From contig OY720098.1 of NCBI GenBank assembly GCA_963082875.1, positions 1,240,001 through 1,304,000 of the forward strand: DNA of 64,000 nucleotides, given 5' to 3'. This DNA is from Corella eumyota (taxonomy: Eukaryota > Chordata > Ascidiacea > Phlebobranchia > Corellidae). The notes below the pieces were generated by a model. That model was not told the origin of the DNA. It saw nothing but the letters and a program-made list of their open reading frames with translations, and searched no databases. The position numbers were made by a program, and so were the translations under genes. Below are positions 33,375-46,377 of this stretch, in pieces (the first letter of the stretch is position 1; each line of letters begins with the position of its first letter).

Positions 33375-36300
33375 ATGTCGAACTCTGTGTTATCAGATAT
33401 GGGGTTTGATGAGGGGATTGAGAATCCTGTTGCTAATGCTGAAAATAAACGACTTGAACAAGAGGTAAGTTGATTTGCTTACTATAAAGAATTTGTTATC
33501 AAAAAAAAAAAAAAATTAAGCAAAAGAAAGATGTTTTATAAACTATTAATTTTAGGGTTTAAAAATTTGTATATATAGTTATATTTTTGTTCATAATTTT
33601 GTATCATTAAATTTATTAAAAAAACAGTGATAAAAATTTAAAAAATTAAGGACATGTCATGTTACATACTGCTTTCCTATCTAAGAATTTTTAATACGCA
33701 AATAATGGGCATAAATAAAGGTCAACCTAAAGCATTGAATTCAATTTTCTCTTATGTTTCAGTTATTAAGAATAAAGAATGAAGTAGGTAAACACACAGT
33801 AGAAGCAAGTGACAATGATGAAAGGATCCATAACATGAAGCAACATTTAAAGAATGTTAGACAAGAACTTACACACAATTTGGTGAGTTTTTAAAATATT
33901 TTATTTACAAAATTTGGTTTGTTGTCATATTCTTAAATAGACTCTTATTATTTAAGTTAATAATTTGTTTTAGACAGTCAAGGTTTTTTATTCAATTTTT
34001 TGAGTCACTGTATAAATTATTAAGGTAACCAATTTATGATCAATGTAATATACCGGCAGCGTGGTGTAGTGGTAAGAACACTTGTTACACCACATATGAG
34101 GTCGTGGGTTCATTTCCCACTGATCTCATGCTGTAGCGCCCTTGAGTAACGCGCTATGAACAGTATAAACTCCTGCTAAGCCAATACTTAATCAGCAGTA
34201 TATTTATCGGGCAATTATAATCTATAATATCCTAAACTGCCACAGGCAACTCGAGACTGGGTCGGAGTAACTGATGTTACTCTATGTTTAAGTCGCACTT
34301 TCAACGTTTCCACATTGAGGATAAAGATATATACAAAAAAAATAATAATCAAGAAATTCTAACCATAAAACACGCCTTAGTTTAATGTTTTTACATTTGA
34401 GTATATTATATTTATATTTACTAACTAAACCTAAATGGTAAAACTGTTCTAATATTAAATTGTTTTTGTAATTTCAAAGAAATTTTTAATAGCTGTTAAA
34501 AACTTTATTAATAATTTACAAAACTCAAAGACAATTTTTAAACCTAACATTTATCTGTTTTACCCAAATTTTTATCTTAACTTAGAGTTTACTCAATGCA
34601 CACACTCATGAGATAGAGACTGAGGAACACTTAAGTGCGATAGCAGAAAGAGAAGAAGGAAGACTTAAACAAGAGATCACTCGACTTAACAAAGATCTCA
34701 ATCTTATGCTGGAAAAAAGAAATAATTTTGAGGTAAAAATTTTTTAATTTTTTTTGTGAACTTTTAACTGTAGTTATAAATAAATTATATTTTATTGAAT
34801 ACCCACCTTCTTTTTTTACTAAATTTTATCATTTTTAACTAAATTTTAACCATTTTTGTTAGGTTTTAATCATTTACATGTATATATTCATTATTTTCAT
34901 TAGGTTTTTTTTATTTCTGATAGCCTTTCTCTCTCATTTTTATTAGATTTCTACAATTTTTATTTGTTTCTGCCATTTTTAATAGTTTCTAACATTTTTT
35001 CTTGAATTTTACTTTTTTACTAAAAGTTTCACCATTTTTCACCAGAACAAAGTATTTATGCAATCCCAACAACTGGAGGAGTTGAAATCTCAGATGAATT
35101 GGGATCAGCAAGCATTGGAGGCGTGGCTGGAGGAGTCGGCACGTAGAGATGAAGACGCTCTCACTCTGCAAAAATATTCAAAGTAAGATTTAGAAAAAGT
35201 TTTTAGAACTTTTAGTAAAAAACCTAAATAAGTTAAATAAAAAAGAACCTTCACATATATGTCTGTAGTTTACTTATTAAAAATGGACAATTACCTAAAC
35301 TGTTGGTTTGAGTTATATAAGTAGTTTGGCAATGTTGCTAAATTATTTTAAATACTTTAAGTCCTTTAAAGTTTAACTTGAAAACTAAATTTGTTTGGCT
35401 TAATAAATACATTCAGTTTAACTTACCGGCAGCGTGGTGTAGTGGTTAGAACACTTGCTACACCACCATGAGATCGTGGGTTCAATCCCTACTGCCCTCA
35501 TGCTGTAGCGCTCTTGAGTAAGGCGCTATAAACAGTATGAACTCCTGCTGAGCCAGCATTTAATCAGCAGGATAATTATCGGGCAATTATAATTTATAAT
35601 ACCCCAAACTGCCACAGGCAACTTAAGACTGGGTCGGAGTGTACATATACTAGTTTTATACATATACTAGCAGTTTTTTTTTGCACATATTTATTGTCCA
35701 CTAAGCTCCATTATATAAGTGTTTGTGCAAATTTCCAATGCTACACATTGACACTTTATTTTACTTTTAGTCAGGATCAGTCAAAGTTGAAAGAATTGAG
35801 TTTATTGATGGAACATTTAACTGAAGAAGTTCAAAAGAAAAGAAAATGTTTGGATCAAGAAACAACGGAAACTTTAACTGCTCAGGTTAAAACTGTTTTT
35901 GATTTTAAAAATATTGTTATTAAAATAAGGTTTTCATTTTGATATATTTTTTATGTATTTAGTTTTAACACTTTTTATTGCTAAAGCCTTTAAAATACTT
36001 TAACTTACTTAAATTTCCAGGATTTTTAATCAGAGTATTATAGGATCCACGTTATGTTTTTATATAGGTTTTATTTAGTATTAAGATTTTTATGTTTTTT
36101 ACTGTTTTTTTTTCTTTTTAAAACAACTTTTTATCTTTTAATTTCACACCAGATTGAGTTGGACAAAACAGCCGAAGAGTTCCGTAAATCCCACCAAGAT
36201 CGACAAGATTTGATTGCTCAGTGGGAGATTACGATCGAGCAAATGCAAAGGAGGGATCGGGAGATGGATCAAGCTGCTTTGGTGAGTGGAATATTTATTA

Positions 36301-39300
36301 GTTGAAAATGTTTTTTTTTAAATAGTTGCAAGCGATATTGTAAATTTGTGAGTACATCTATATCTATAATGAAGCCTGGTGGATGATATATACAAAATGA
36401 ATAAAACTACTGTTTGTGGTGCATGGGTGAATTGTAATGGCTATAAATTAGGCGGAGTTGCAAATAAAATGCAGCCTGGAGGATGAACTATTAATTAGAA
36501 TTTGTATTATTTATATTTGTTTACAATGTTAAGTTGTGTCAACTAGTATTGTATATTGATATTCAACATGTTGTTTTTGTAAATTATTTTTTTAATGGTT
36601 AGATTTTTTATAAACATAAATTTACTTTTGATGGTTTTATCATTTGTTAATTGTACACTATGTTATAAGTTAGTTGTTCAATTTTAAAGCACTTGGCTCC
36701 AATTCTACTCTTCCTTATATATGTTTTTTTAATAAATTTATGTTTTAGGAATTGGCAAACATCAAAGAGGAAGTACGACAAAGAGAACAAGTTATAAAAG
36801 GTAAAAATTAAAAAATAAAAAGCATTTAAATTAAAAAAATAGAAATAATTATGACCACTGTAATTTATTTTAAACACTTATTACTTAACTTACAAACATT
36901 GGTTTTGTGTTCTAATTTTTGCCATATTGTTTATGTTACCTCATTTCATGGAATAAACTGTAATAAAATAATAAAACTGATTTAAAATATACATTAAATA
37001 TCTAAATATAGTTTAGCTCCTACCAGAAAACAATCTTAAATCCAAACAATCAATTTTAAATATTAAGAGACAGCTGAACAAATTTAAGACAATTAAATAT
37101 TTTAAATTTTAAAATAAAATTAAAACTAATATAAAATCTAAAAATTTTTCCACCCACCAGAAAAACAGTCGTTCCTGGAGAGTGAGATGGAGAACAATCA
37201 GGAGATGGAGAAGAAGATCGCAGGGGAGGAGAGACATGCAGCTAAGTTGAGGATCGACCTCCAAGATCATGAGAACGCGAGGACTCAACTTCAAGATGAG
37301 GTGGGTTGGAATGCTTTATTTGAGATGGTCTTTAACAAATTGCATAATTTCTGAAAAGGGACGGAAAAATATAAAAACTGTTAAAATTTTAAATATTTTT
37401 GTGTAAAATGGGTTTAATTACTTTTTGGGGTTATTTGGAATTTAAAAAAAAATTCCATGGTTTAATTTTACTATTTTACTGTGTTTATTTAAAATTTAAG
37501 CAATTTATTAAAAAGTAATTTTTTTTAACAAATAATATAAGGTATATAGTAGTTAAATAGTAGGCATTCAAATGTACTGTACCTTAAAGTAGTTTCATTC
37601 AAAAACACAAGTTGTATATTGATTTATTTTAATAGCCCTTATAACATTTAAATTTTCCTTTATCTTAGTTACAGTATTTTAAAAGTATTTTATTAAATAT
37701 TAATCCTTAAATGTACATTATTTTATAGCAATTAAACATGTAACATTTTGACTTTCTTACCTTAGTTGGACACATTAAAATACACTGTTGAGAGGACAGC
37801 TTCTGACCTTGAAGCAATGAAATCAAATGTTTCAAGTTTAAAGAAGGAAATAATAAACAAACAAGACAAGTGAGTATACTTTGATTTGGCGAGTTAGTAA
37901 TAAGGTAATAATAGTAGATAAACTGCCCTACTGTTGGCATTGTAATTGTTATAATATGAACGTGACAATTTACAAAAGCACCACAAATGGCAGTTTTTTT
38001 ATTTTGTAGGCCTTTAAACTGGACACATCACATTTATATAGACCACTAAACTACATTAAATATAGTTTATAGGATATCTTAGTGTGGCGAACCGGTAGTG
38101 TGGCAAACCGTTCATGGTGTCGGACTATGAGCCGAAAGGTTTCGGGTTCGAGCTGCACCAATGCCACACTATTCGCCCTTGAGCCTGGCGTTTACGGATA
38201 GCTCAAAACACACGAAGAGGTTTCGGGTTCGAGCCGCACCAATGTCACACTATTCGCCCTTGAGCCTGGCGTTTACGAATAGCTCATAACAGCACACCCT
38301 TCCCCCCCCCACAAAAAAAAACCTATCACCTTAAGATATCTTTAGACTTAGTCACAGGGTAATCCAATTTTTCTTATGCTAAGTCTATTAAGTTTTTCTG
38401 ATTAAATCTAAATTAAATCAGTTTACTCATCAGTTTACGCACAACTTGTGTCTGTATTTTGGTGCTTAGGTTAGGATTTTAGGATTTAGGTTATGCAGTT
38501 AGGATTTTCTTTTATTAAGAATACACAAAAATTAATAATTATTATTTATTTTTTAATTTTGTTTTTGTAACTTTGCAGACTAGAGCAAGCCACAATAACT
38601 CGTGAAACTCTTCAAGATAAGTTGGAGGCTGCAGGAAAAGGAGCTTTATCAGCTGAAGAAAGAGCCGAACTCGCTGCTCAGGCTCTTCATAAAGAAGAGG
38701 AGACAGTTAAAGAGCTTACTCAGGAGTTGAGGAGAGTAAGGGAAGTTCACTTGAGGAAAAAACAGGTAAAAAACTTTGGATTTTAATTAGTTTTAAGTAA
38801 AACTAACTTTGTTTTAAATTAAAAAAATTAAATTTCTTTAAATGTTGTTATTTTTTTTATTGAGGAAAAAGTCAATTTTTAAAAATGTTTAATTTAAGTA
38901 AAGTTTTTAAATTCTAAATTAAAATTAGTATTTATAGAGGATTTAAAGTAAAAATATTACTAGATTTGTAAATAATAAACACAATTTTCTTTTTTTTAAA
39001 TTAAACTAAAATAGTGACACTGATTTCTTTTCAAATTTAAATTTTTTTTGCTTTATAAGTTAAAATTTTGTTTTTAATATTTTTAAACAGGAGTTGTTTG
39101 AAGTTATGACTCTCGAGAAAAATATAACTGCCGAGATTCAAGGGAGCAGGGCTGCTAACCGAAACATGTCATCACGCTTGAAAAAACTTGACCAACAGTC
39201 GATTAAACAACAAGAGATTGTTTATAATCAGGTAATAACTAACAAATAAATTCTGTTAATTAAATATTAAAATTTTAAATAATTTTGTTATTTAAAGATC

Positions 39301-42300
39301 ATATTGGATTTTATATTATTTTTTTGTAAGTTGAAATCTTAATTAGTAAAACAAAATTTAAATTTGTTGTAACAGACCTCAAATGTTTAGGATTTGCTTA
39401 ATTTTTAATTTAACTTTGTCTGTTTTAAAATTTTTAATTTTTCTAAACTTGTGAATTAACATTTTATTCAATAATAAAATTCGACTTTTTTTTTAAATTA
39501 AAGATTTAATTGGTATTACTTTGTTACAGTTTTTAATCTATTTTAGCAAAACAAAATATCAATTTGTTTAAAAAAACTTTAATATTTTATTAATTTTTTG
39601 TTTAATATTTGTGTGTTAATCTGTTTTTCATTTCATTTCAGGATTTTACAGTCCAGCAACTTGAACGGCGATTATCTCGTCTCCAAGGCGACATGAACAC
39701 AGATGAACGAAAACAGCTCCAGGATAAAATTGATTCTCTTATTCTTACACTCGAAGATAAAAACGGAACCAAAAATCTTCTCATAACTCAACTTAAAAGA
39801 CTTCAGGTAAAAAAAATTATAAAATTGATTAAGTTCAACCGGCAGCGTGGTGAAGCGGTAAAAAAACTTGCTAAACCACTTTAAGTTAATTCCCACTGCT
39901 TTCATGCTGTAACGTCCCTGAGTAAGGCGCTATAGACGGCCTTAACTCCTGCTGAGCCAGCAATTAATCAGCAGCATAATTATTGGGTAATTATAATCTA
40001 TAATATCCCAAACTGCCACAGTCAACTCGAGACTGGGTCGGAGTAACTGATGTTACTCTATGTTTAAGTCGGGCATTTGACTTTCCCACATCGAGGATAA
40101 AAATATATATATATACAAAAAAAAAGTGTTTTAAATTATTTTACAAAATCAAGACTTTTCTTTTAAACCCAAAATTGACAAACAATTCCTTAAAATTAAT
40201 TTTCGAAGCTTATTTTATTTTTTTTTATCTAAGGTTAAAAAATAACAAAAAATTCGCAATAAATATTTTTTCTACTAAATAACTTTAAAAATGTTTTTTG
40301 AATGATTATTTAGTTTTTACATATTTTTTACATTACAATGTTGATTGCAGAGGGCAACTAGGGTAAGTTAAAGGTCATGTCACAATATTGCTTAATTTAA
40401 ACACAACATAGCATGATTGATGTAAAAGCAAGTAAAATAAATGTTTGTAATGTAAGGTGTACATGGCTTATAAATTAATCACATTTTCAAAACAGGGGCT
40501 TTTAATATTGGGCAATTTAAGGTGCCAGTTTTATTAAATTGCATGTAAGATTTTAGGTAGAAGAGCATATGATTTAATTTTTTTAGGTTACTATTTAAAA
40601 TTAAGTTTAAAGCAAATGTCCTAATTTTTAATTCAAAATATAATTTAAACAAATTATTAATAATTTGCCGATTTGCGCTAGTCACCTAATATACACATAA
40701 TAAATCTGAAAATGTAGTGCTAAATATAGTGAAATGGTATCAATGCATTCTATGTATGGTTATAAAGTTATAGAAGACCATTAAGTTAATCATTTATGTG
40801 AAAATATCCTAAAACTTAATATTTACGTTTTTTTATTTTTAGGATGATATAAGAAGACAAAAGAGAGATATGGAGTTTACTGGAGCAGAAAAATCAGATT
40901 TAACAACCAAGATTGAAGAATTAAATCTCCACAATGAAACCTCAATCAAAGAACTTAAAACTAAAGTAGCAAAGTAAGTTTGTTGTTTGTATTTTCTGGT
41001 AAATTTTCACTGCTGCTTTGTATTGTGAGTTATGAATGTGTAATTGTTTTTGTGATTGCCCGAATTATTTTTTTGTTTATATTTTTATCCTCGATGTAGG
41101 AAGGTCGAATTGCCGACCTAAACATAGAGTAACATCAGTTACTCCGACCCAGTCTCGAGTTGCCTATAGAAGTTTGGGATATTATTAATTATAATTGCCC
41201 AAAATTTAAGCTGCTGATTAAGTGTTGGCTCAGCAGGAGTTTGTACTGTTTGTAACGCCTTACTCAAGGGCGATACAGCATGAGATCACTAGGGATTGAA
41301 CTCAGGATCTTGTTTATGGTAAAAGAGTGCTCTGACCACTACACCACGCTGCTGTTATAATTATAAATTGCTGCAACTAGTTGTCAATTTACTTAAGATT
41401 AAATGTAGTTATTATTTGAAATTTTGTAGTAATACTTAAATAAGTAAAAAATCAACAACTTTTGTACTTGTCTCAATATTAAAGTAATAAACTTTCTTTT
41501 TTGTGTAGAAAACAGGATAGCATGGTTGAGGATAATATCCTAAAACTTGAAATCAAAAGAATTCAAGATTCCTTACACAAGAGGGCGGATGAGGTTCTGA
41601 GTTTGGAGAAAAGACATTTACAATTACAAACTGGTGAGTTTAAATTCTTATTTCAGGTTAGATGTTTTATAGGATTGCTGTTATATTATTGAAAACTATC
41701 TAGTGAAAAGACATTTGACCGAAAACCACATGACTGAAAATACCATTTTATCAACAATAATATATAAACATATTCTGTTTCCTCTTTTATACTTATCCTC
41801 TTTGGTAAATGTTCCTGATTTTCCAAATAATTTTAAGCAAAATTTCGGTGAAATGTTGTTTTCGCAATTTTGGGAAAACCCTTTTATAATTTTTAGTAAT
41901 ATGGATGAATATCATTTCATATAATCTTTAAGCTGTGTACTTTTTAATAATTTGTATATACGCGTTGTATTTTTGTATACTGAACACAAAAATATATAAG
42001 GTTACTTCTTTTGTTTAATATTTTTTTTTGCAACTTGCAACTAATATCTGCCTGTGCACCACAAATGGCAGTTTTGTTTATTTTGTAGGCTTATGATTTA
42101 GACATGCACAGATATTTTATACTTAGCTTCCATATATATAGGTGGCTTTAAAAATGTTTTTTTTTAATTAACTAAATCTAATTATTATTTTGTATTTCAG
42201 CTATGAAGGAGCGCAAGCAAGAGATCAATGTTCATCGTGACATGTTATTCAGTCAACTTAAGTCGGGAGAGGAAGAAAGACAAACTGTTAACTCTGAACT

Positions 42301-45300
42301 CCACCAAAGAACTGAGAAGATTGATAAACTTAGAAAGAGGCAAGTTATGGATTTTAATTTAAGTTGTACAACATGAAGTTAATTGTAACACCTATATATT
42401 GGAGCCTAATGGGATAAGTAAAACTGCCATTTCTGGAGCACAGGTAAATTATTGCAGGCTAATATATGTTAAAACTTGTAAAAATTAAATGACAATCCTG
42501 TTGACTAGTCTATAAAAAAGAAACTTAGTGAGCAATATATTTTCAATGCCTAATTTCTAGGCCCAAAAATAAAAATAAAACTGCCATTTGTGGTGCTTGG
42601 GAAAATTATCGAGGGCAACTAGTAGTTTATTGTTACTACTATATTTCATTTCAACAATTACAATACGGCCTTTATGGCTGTCAGTTTACTTATTATTAGT
42701 AATACAATTGAGATTTTTGTTAATTTGCATTGTTTTTTTTTTAGTTTAATATTTTCTTAAACTTTAATCTAGATACGAGATATTGATGGTCTCAATGGCG
42801 CCACCTGAGGGTGAAGAAGAAAAGTCGCAAGCTTATTATGTCATAAAGGTAAAACATTTTAACTATTTAAATGTATATATACGTATTTGTGCAAGTCTTT
42901 TATATTTTTTCACAATTTTTTTATTTTTCTGTAGGTTTGTTATGTTTTACAAATTAATTTTATTTCAAATAATTTTGATTTTTTTTAGGCTGCTCAAGAA
43001 AAGGAGGAATTACAAAGAAAAGGAGACGAACTTGATGCAAAGATTAGAAAAGCTGAAAAGGAAATTAGAGCACTGGAAAATACTTTAAGGTTGATGAACA
43101 GCAAGAATGAAACATTTAGAACTTCATTCAACAAAGTGAGTTTAAAAAGTTTTTTTTTGAGATGTTTTTAAATTTACTTTGTTATACATTTTACAAAAAC
43201 ATCTGGTACCTTTAATTTTACTTATAAAAGTAAAATAAAACATAAAAATAAATGTATACCAACAAAATGTTTAAATTTTAAATAATATTTTTGATAAATG
43301 TTAGGTTACAGAAACAAGTGAAGAATATGAAATCAAACAACAACTGGACGAACAATATAGATCTGTGATGGACAAATATAAATACAAGAGAAGGCAGATA
43401 AGGGAATTACAAGAAGATTTGCAGGTAAAATATGGCCGTTTTAAATAGGACTATAGTACTGATGCTATAGCATGAAGTAATTTTTAATTTTTAATAACTA
43501 ATTTGATTTTTTTTATTACCTGAAGATAAAGTAACATTAGTTGCCCTAGCCCAGTCTGTAGTTGGCTTTGCCAGTTTAGGATATTATTGATTATGATTGT
43601 TCGATAATCAAACTGCTAATTGGTTATTTGCTCAGCAGGAGTTCAAACCATTTATAGCACCCTTCTTAAAGGTGATACAGCATTGAAGCAGTTGGTATCA
43701 AACTTATTATCTCGTGTAGTAAAGCTAAAATTATAACCATCACACCAAGTTGACATATTTGTTTCCATCTGCAAACCGTTATGCTGCTTAATATATGTTT
43801 GTACTTGACGTCTTATTGCTGTTAAATTTTTTAACCGAGAATTTTTAAATCAAACCTGTTTTGATTATTATAACAGACAATGAGCAGTGCAATGGACACC
43901 TCACTAAGGGATGAAACTGCTTACCTTGAAATGGTACAGGATCGAAAAACAAAAATTCAACAATTACAAAAAGATCTTGAAGAACAAAGTGGAAAACTTG
44001 ACAGAGTACAAAAACAGGTGCGAATAATAAACTTCTCTACATATTTTATAATGTAAAGTATTGTTATCTTAAAAAAACACATTATTAGTCTTATCTAAAC
44101 TACTAATATAATTTATTTTTGTATGGTGTAGTGGGTAATTTTACAACAAAATGTCCCTTATAATAATTTAATCTTTTTTGTATAACATTTTAAAAGTTTG
44201 ATTTTTTATTTGTTGTTTTAACAATATCTTGTCTAATTTTTTAACATTTAAATTTTACTTGTACCAAGATGTATTATATTGTACTTTTAATTTTTAATCA
44301 CCCCTACCTCTTGTACTGTTTCTAAGCAATCAAACTATACAATAAAGCTAAAAACAATCTAACTAATATCGCATTGGTTAATACCACAAGTATATATTAT
44401 AAATGTTGTCCACTAGATGGCGAGATCTGCACGGGAAGCTCGGATTGCTCGTGGAAGTAAAGTTCCGATGTTGGAGGAGAAAGACATCGATTTAAGAGAT
44501 TTAAGAAGTCGAAACAAGAACATTGCAAAAAATGTCGCCGAGATTGGACAACAAGTAAATAATTTATTTTTAAATTCTCATTTTTTATTAATTTAATTTA
44601 AATATTTAAAATGCCTTAGCTTAAAAACATTATTTTTAAAACCATTTGGTGTTTTTTTAAATATAAACTTCTATCTGTTTATTTGTATTATGGTTTGCTT
44701 TTTTAATTTGTTAATTACTAAAAGTAAGAAATATTTGCAAATTTTGAAGCAAATCATGAAATTGCTGTTGTTGTGTTTTGAAACATTTACAAATTATTCT
44801 GAATGAATATAAAATTAAGCAAACTCTTTATTTTTATTTTTTAATTTATTTTTTTAGTTTCCTGAAATGAGGGGTGTCATCGAGTTGTACTTTCAACAAG
44901 CTGGGCTACCCCCTCCAACCCCCGGGTCAAGGTCAGGGTCATCAACGTCCAGTTCAACAAGGTCAAGTCTACAGAGTTCACCCAGAGGATCAAATGTTTC
45001 AACTGCAAGGTTACTAGATTGTAAATTTATTTTAAATTAATTTTTTTTTTTTTCGATAACCTAGTGTTAACAAAAGCAATAATTAAAATATAACAACACA
45101 TTTTAAAATAATGTTAAAAAGATTATATTTACACTAACATGGCTATGTAGCAAATTCACTTAAAGTACATTGGGTTTTATATTGTCCTTATATTACCTTA
45201 TCAGCGCCCACCCACGTTGCTGTGACGTCATTAGGCACGTACATTTCTATAAAAAAAGAATTTAAATTTAAATTTTAAAATCAAAAATTAACTTTTCCAT

Positions 45301-46330
45301 ATGAACCACACTAAGCTAAAGATCATATTTATAAAATATTTTGTAAAAATATTAATATGCTAAAAAGTTATGACATTTTTTCTAAATATTTGCGATTTTT
45401 TAAATCCTAAAATTAACTGTTTTATTAGAACCGCCTTGACCTAATTAACATTCAAGATAAAGAAATTCGCGAAAATATTTAATTCAACAAAAGTTACAGG
45501 ATTTTTTTGTTTCGCATATAGACGTTATATTACCTTATCAGCGCCTACCTAGGTGGCTGTGACGTCATCAGGCATATAAACTTTTATAAAAAAAAAATTT
45601 TAAATTCAAATGTTAAAATCAAAAATTAACTTTACTATATAAACCGCAGTAGTCTAAAAATCATATTTGTAAAATATTTTGTAAAAATATTAATATGCTA
45701 AAAAGTTATGACATTTTTTCTAAATATTTGCAATTTTTTTAAATCTAAAATTAACTGTTTTATTAGAACCGCTTTGACCTAATTAACATTCAAGATAAAG
45801 AAATTCGCGAAAATATTTAATTCAACAAAAGTTACAGGATTTTTTTGTTTCGCATATAGACGTTATATTACCTTATCAGCGCCTACCTAGGTGGCTGTGA
45901 CGTCATCAGGCATATAAACTTTTATAAAAAAAAATTTTAAATTTAAATTTTAAAATCAAAAATTAACTTTACTATATAAACCGCAGTAGTCTAAAAATCA
46001 TATTTGTAAAATATTTTGTAAAAATATTAATATGCTAAAAAGTTATGACATTTTTTCTAAATATTTGCGATTTTTTTAAATCTAAAATTAACTGTTTTAT
46101 TAGAACCGCTTTGACCTAATTAACATTCAAGATGAAGAAATTCGCTAAAATATTTAATATACCAAAGGTTACAGGATTTTTTTCTTTTCGTTTTTAGGTC
46201 AGTGACGTCACCTAAAGCTGTCGATTTGGGCCTGGGACTTCAAATGACGTCACCCACAGGATCGCGTTCAGGTTCGCGTCCACAGAGCGCTACAAGCTCT
46301 CGTAGCAGCGTTCGATCTCTCCGAAGATAA
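33375..46330 (+). CDS. CCDC39: CCDC39, axonemal 96-nm ruler coiled-coil protein
   Basis: Complete 22-exon gene, 942 residues (human CCDC39 is 941). Exons: 33375-33464, 33763-33882, 34586-34732, 35046-35182, 35771-35885, 36153-36281, 36749-36800, 37161-37300, 37766-37869, 38579-38765, 39091-39231, 39642-39806, 40843-40973, 41509-41633, 42201-42339, 42773-42848, 42989-43135, 43305-43424, 43877-44017, 44417-44554, 44858-45009, 46198-46330. All phases join. The product is almost entirely coiled coil with a Ser/Arg-rich tail. Diagnostic matches remembered from the vertebrate protein include the N-terminal PVANx[24 protein letters not shown], [16 protein letters not shown] and ELQEDLQ. With CCDC40 it sets the 96-nm repeat on ciliary doublets and is needed for inner dynein arms and the nexin link. 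Intron 15 has a GC donor (AG/GCAAGT). The start is the first ATG after a strong acceptor. Introns carry SINEs and, in intron 21, satellite units. Confidence 0.97.
34053..34341 (+). mobile_element. Family-1 SINE in CCDC39 intron 2
   Basis: Full length, CCGGCAGCGTGGTGTAGTGG to AGGATAAAGATATATAC with an A-rich tail and B box GGGTTCATTTCCC (slightly diverged). Confidence 0.85.
35426..35640 (+). mobile_element. 3'-truncated family-1 SINE in CCDC39 intron 4
   Basis: The head and B box (GTGGGTTCAATCCCTAC) are present. The copy stops within the GACTGGGTCGGAGT block and lacks the usual ATCGAGGATAAA end; a CATATACTAG duplication follows directly. Confidence 0.8.
36390..36490 (+). repeat. AAACTGCC short interspersed repeat, copy 3
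   Basis: Diverged copy in CCDC39 intron 6: AAAACTACTGTTTGTGGTGC followed by GGTGAATTG. Confidence 0.4.
37955..38060 (-). repeat. AAACTGCC short interspersed repeat, copy 4
   Basis: Reverse orientation in CCDC39 intron 9: GCACCACAAATGGCAGTTTT, then TTTTGTAGGCC. Confidence 0.5.
38083..38338 (+). repeat. tRNA-derived repeat family 2, best-preserved head
   Basis: The head GGTAGTGTGGCAAACCG, GTTCATGGTGTCGGACTATG and AGCCGAAAGGTTTCGGGTTC is followed by GAGCTGC. TCGG/CCGA can form an anticodon-like stem and GGGTTCGAGC matches a B box. One further unit follows, and the tail is ACACCCTTCCCCCCC with AACCTATC. This looks like the founder form of the larger arrays at 7.1 and 22.3 kb. It lies in CCDC39 intron 9. 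Confidence 0.7.
39839..40126 (+). mobile_element. Family-1 SINE in CCDC39 intron 12
   Basis: Starts about 32 bp past the exon-12 donor. The head (GGCAGCGTGGTGAAGCGG) is present, the B-box region is partly deleted, the body is intact and it ends CACATCGAGGATAAAAATAT. Confidence 0.8.
41078..41355 (-). mobile_element. Family-1 SINE, reverse orientation, CCDC39 intron 13
   Basis: Reads on the minus strand from CAGCAGCGTGGTGTAGTGG to ATCGAGGATAAAAATAT. The B box is diverged. It lies in the intron between exons 13 and 14. Confidence 0.8.
42030..42130 (-). repeat. AAACTGCC short interspersed repeat, copy 5
   Basis: CAACTAATATCTGCCTGTG, CACCACAAATGGCAGTTTTG, TTTTGTAGGCTTATG: a good match to copy 2, in CCDC39 intron 14. 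Confidence 0.55.
42390..42625 (+). repeat. AAACTGCC short interspersed repeat, two copies in the GC-AG intron
   Basis: Two forward copies lie about 155 bp apart in CCDC39 intron 15: AAAACTGCCATTTCTGGAGC near 42,420 and AAAACTGCCATTTGTGGTGC near 42,567. CAGGCTAATATATG and GGGCAACTAGTAG follow, respectively. Confidence 0.5.
43524..43752 (-). mobile_element. Old, strongly diverged family-1 SINE
   Basis: Minus-strand order is preserved (CAACTTGGTGTGATGG head, GCTGTATCACC, AACTCCTGCTGAGC, ACTGGGCTAGGGCAACTAAT), but identity is low and the B box is lost. It is in CCDC39 intron 18. Confidence 0.6.
45181..46185 (-). repeat. Three inverted satellite units in CCDC39 last intron
   Basis: Three units of 337-338 bp (landmark TTACCTTATCAGCGCC at 45193, 45530, 45868) read on the minus strand as the same satellite that forms the downstream array. 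Each includes TGACGTCA. They fill almost all of intron 21 and end within about 15 bp of the last exon acceptor. Confidence 0.92.
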
Positions 46331-46377
46331 ACATCGTTTCAGAACTTTAGATTTGTATTTGTAATGCGGCTTACTTC

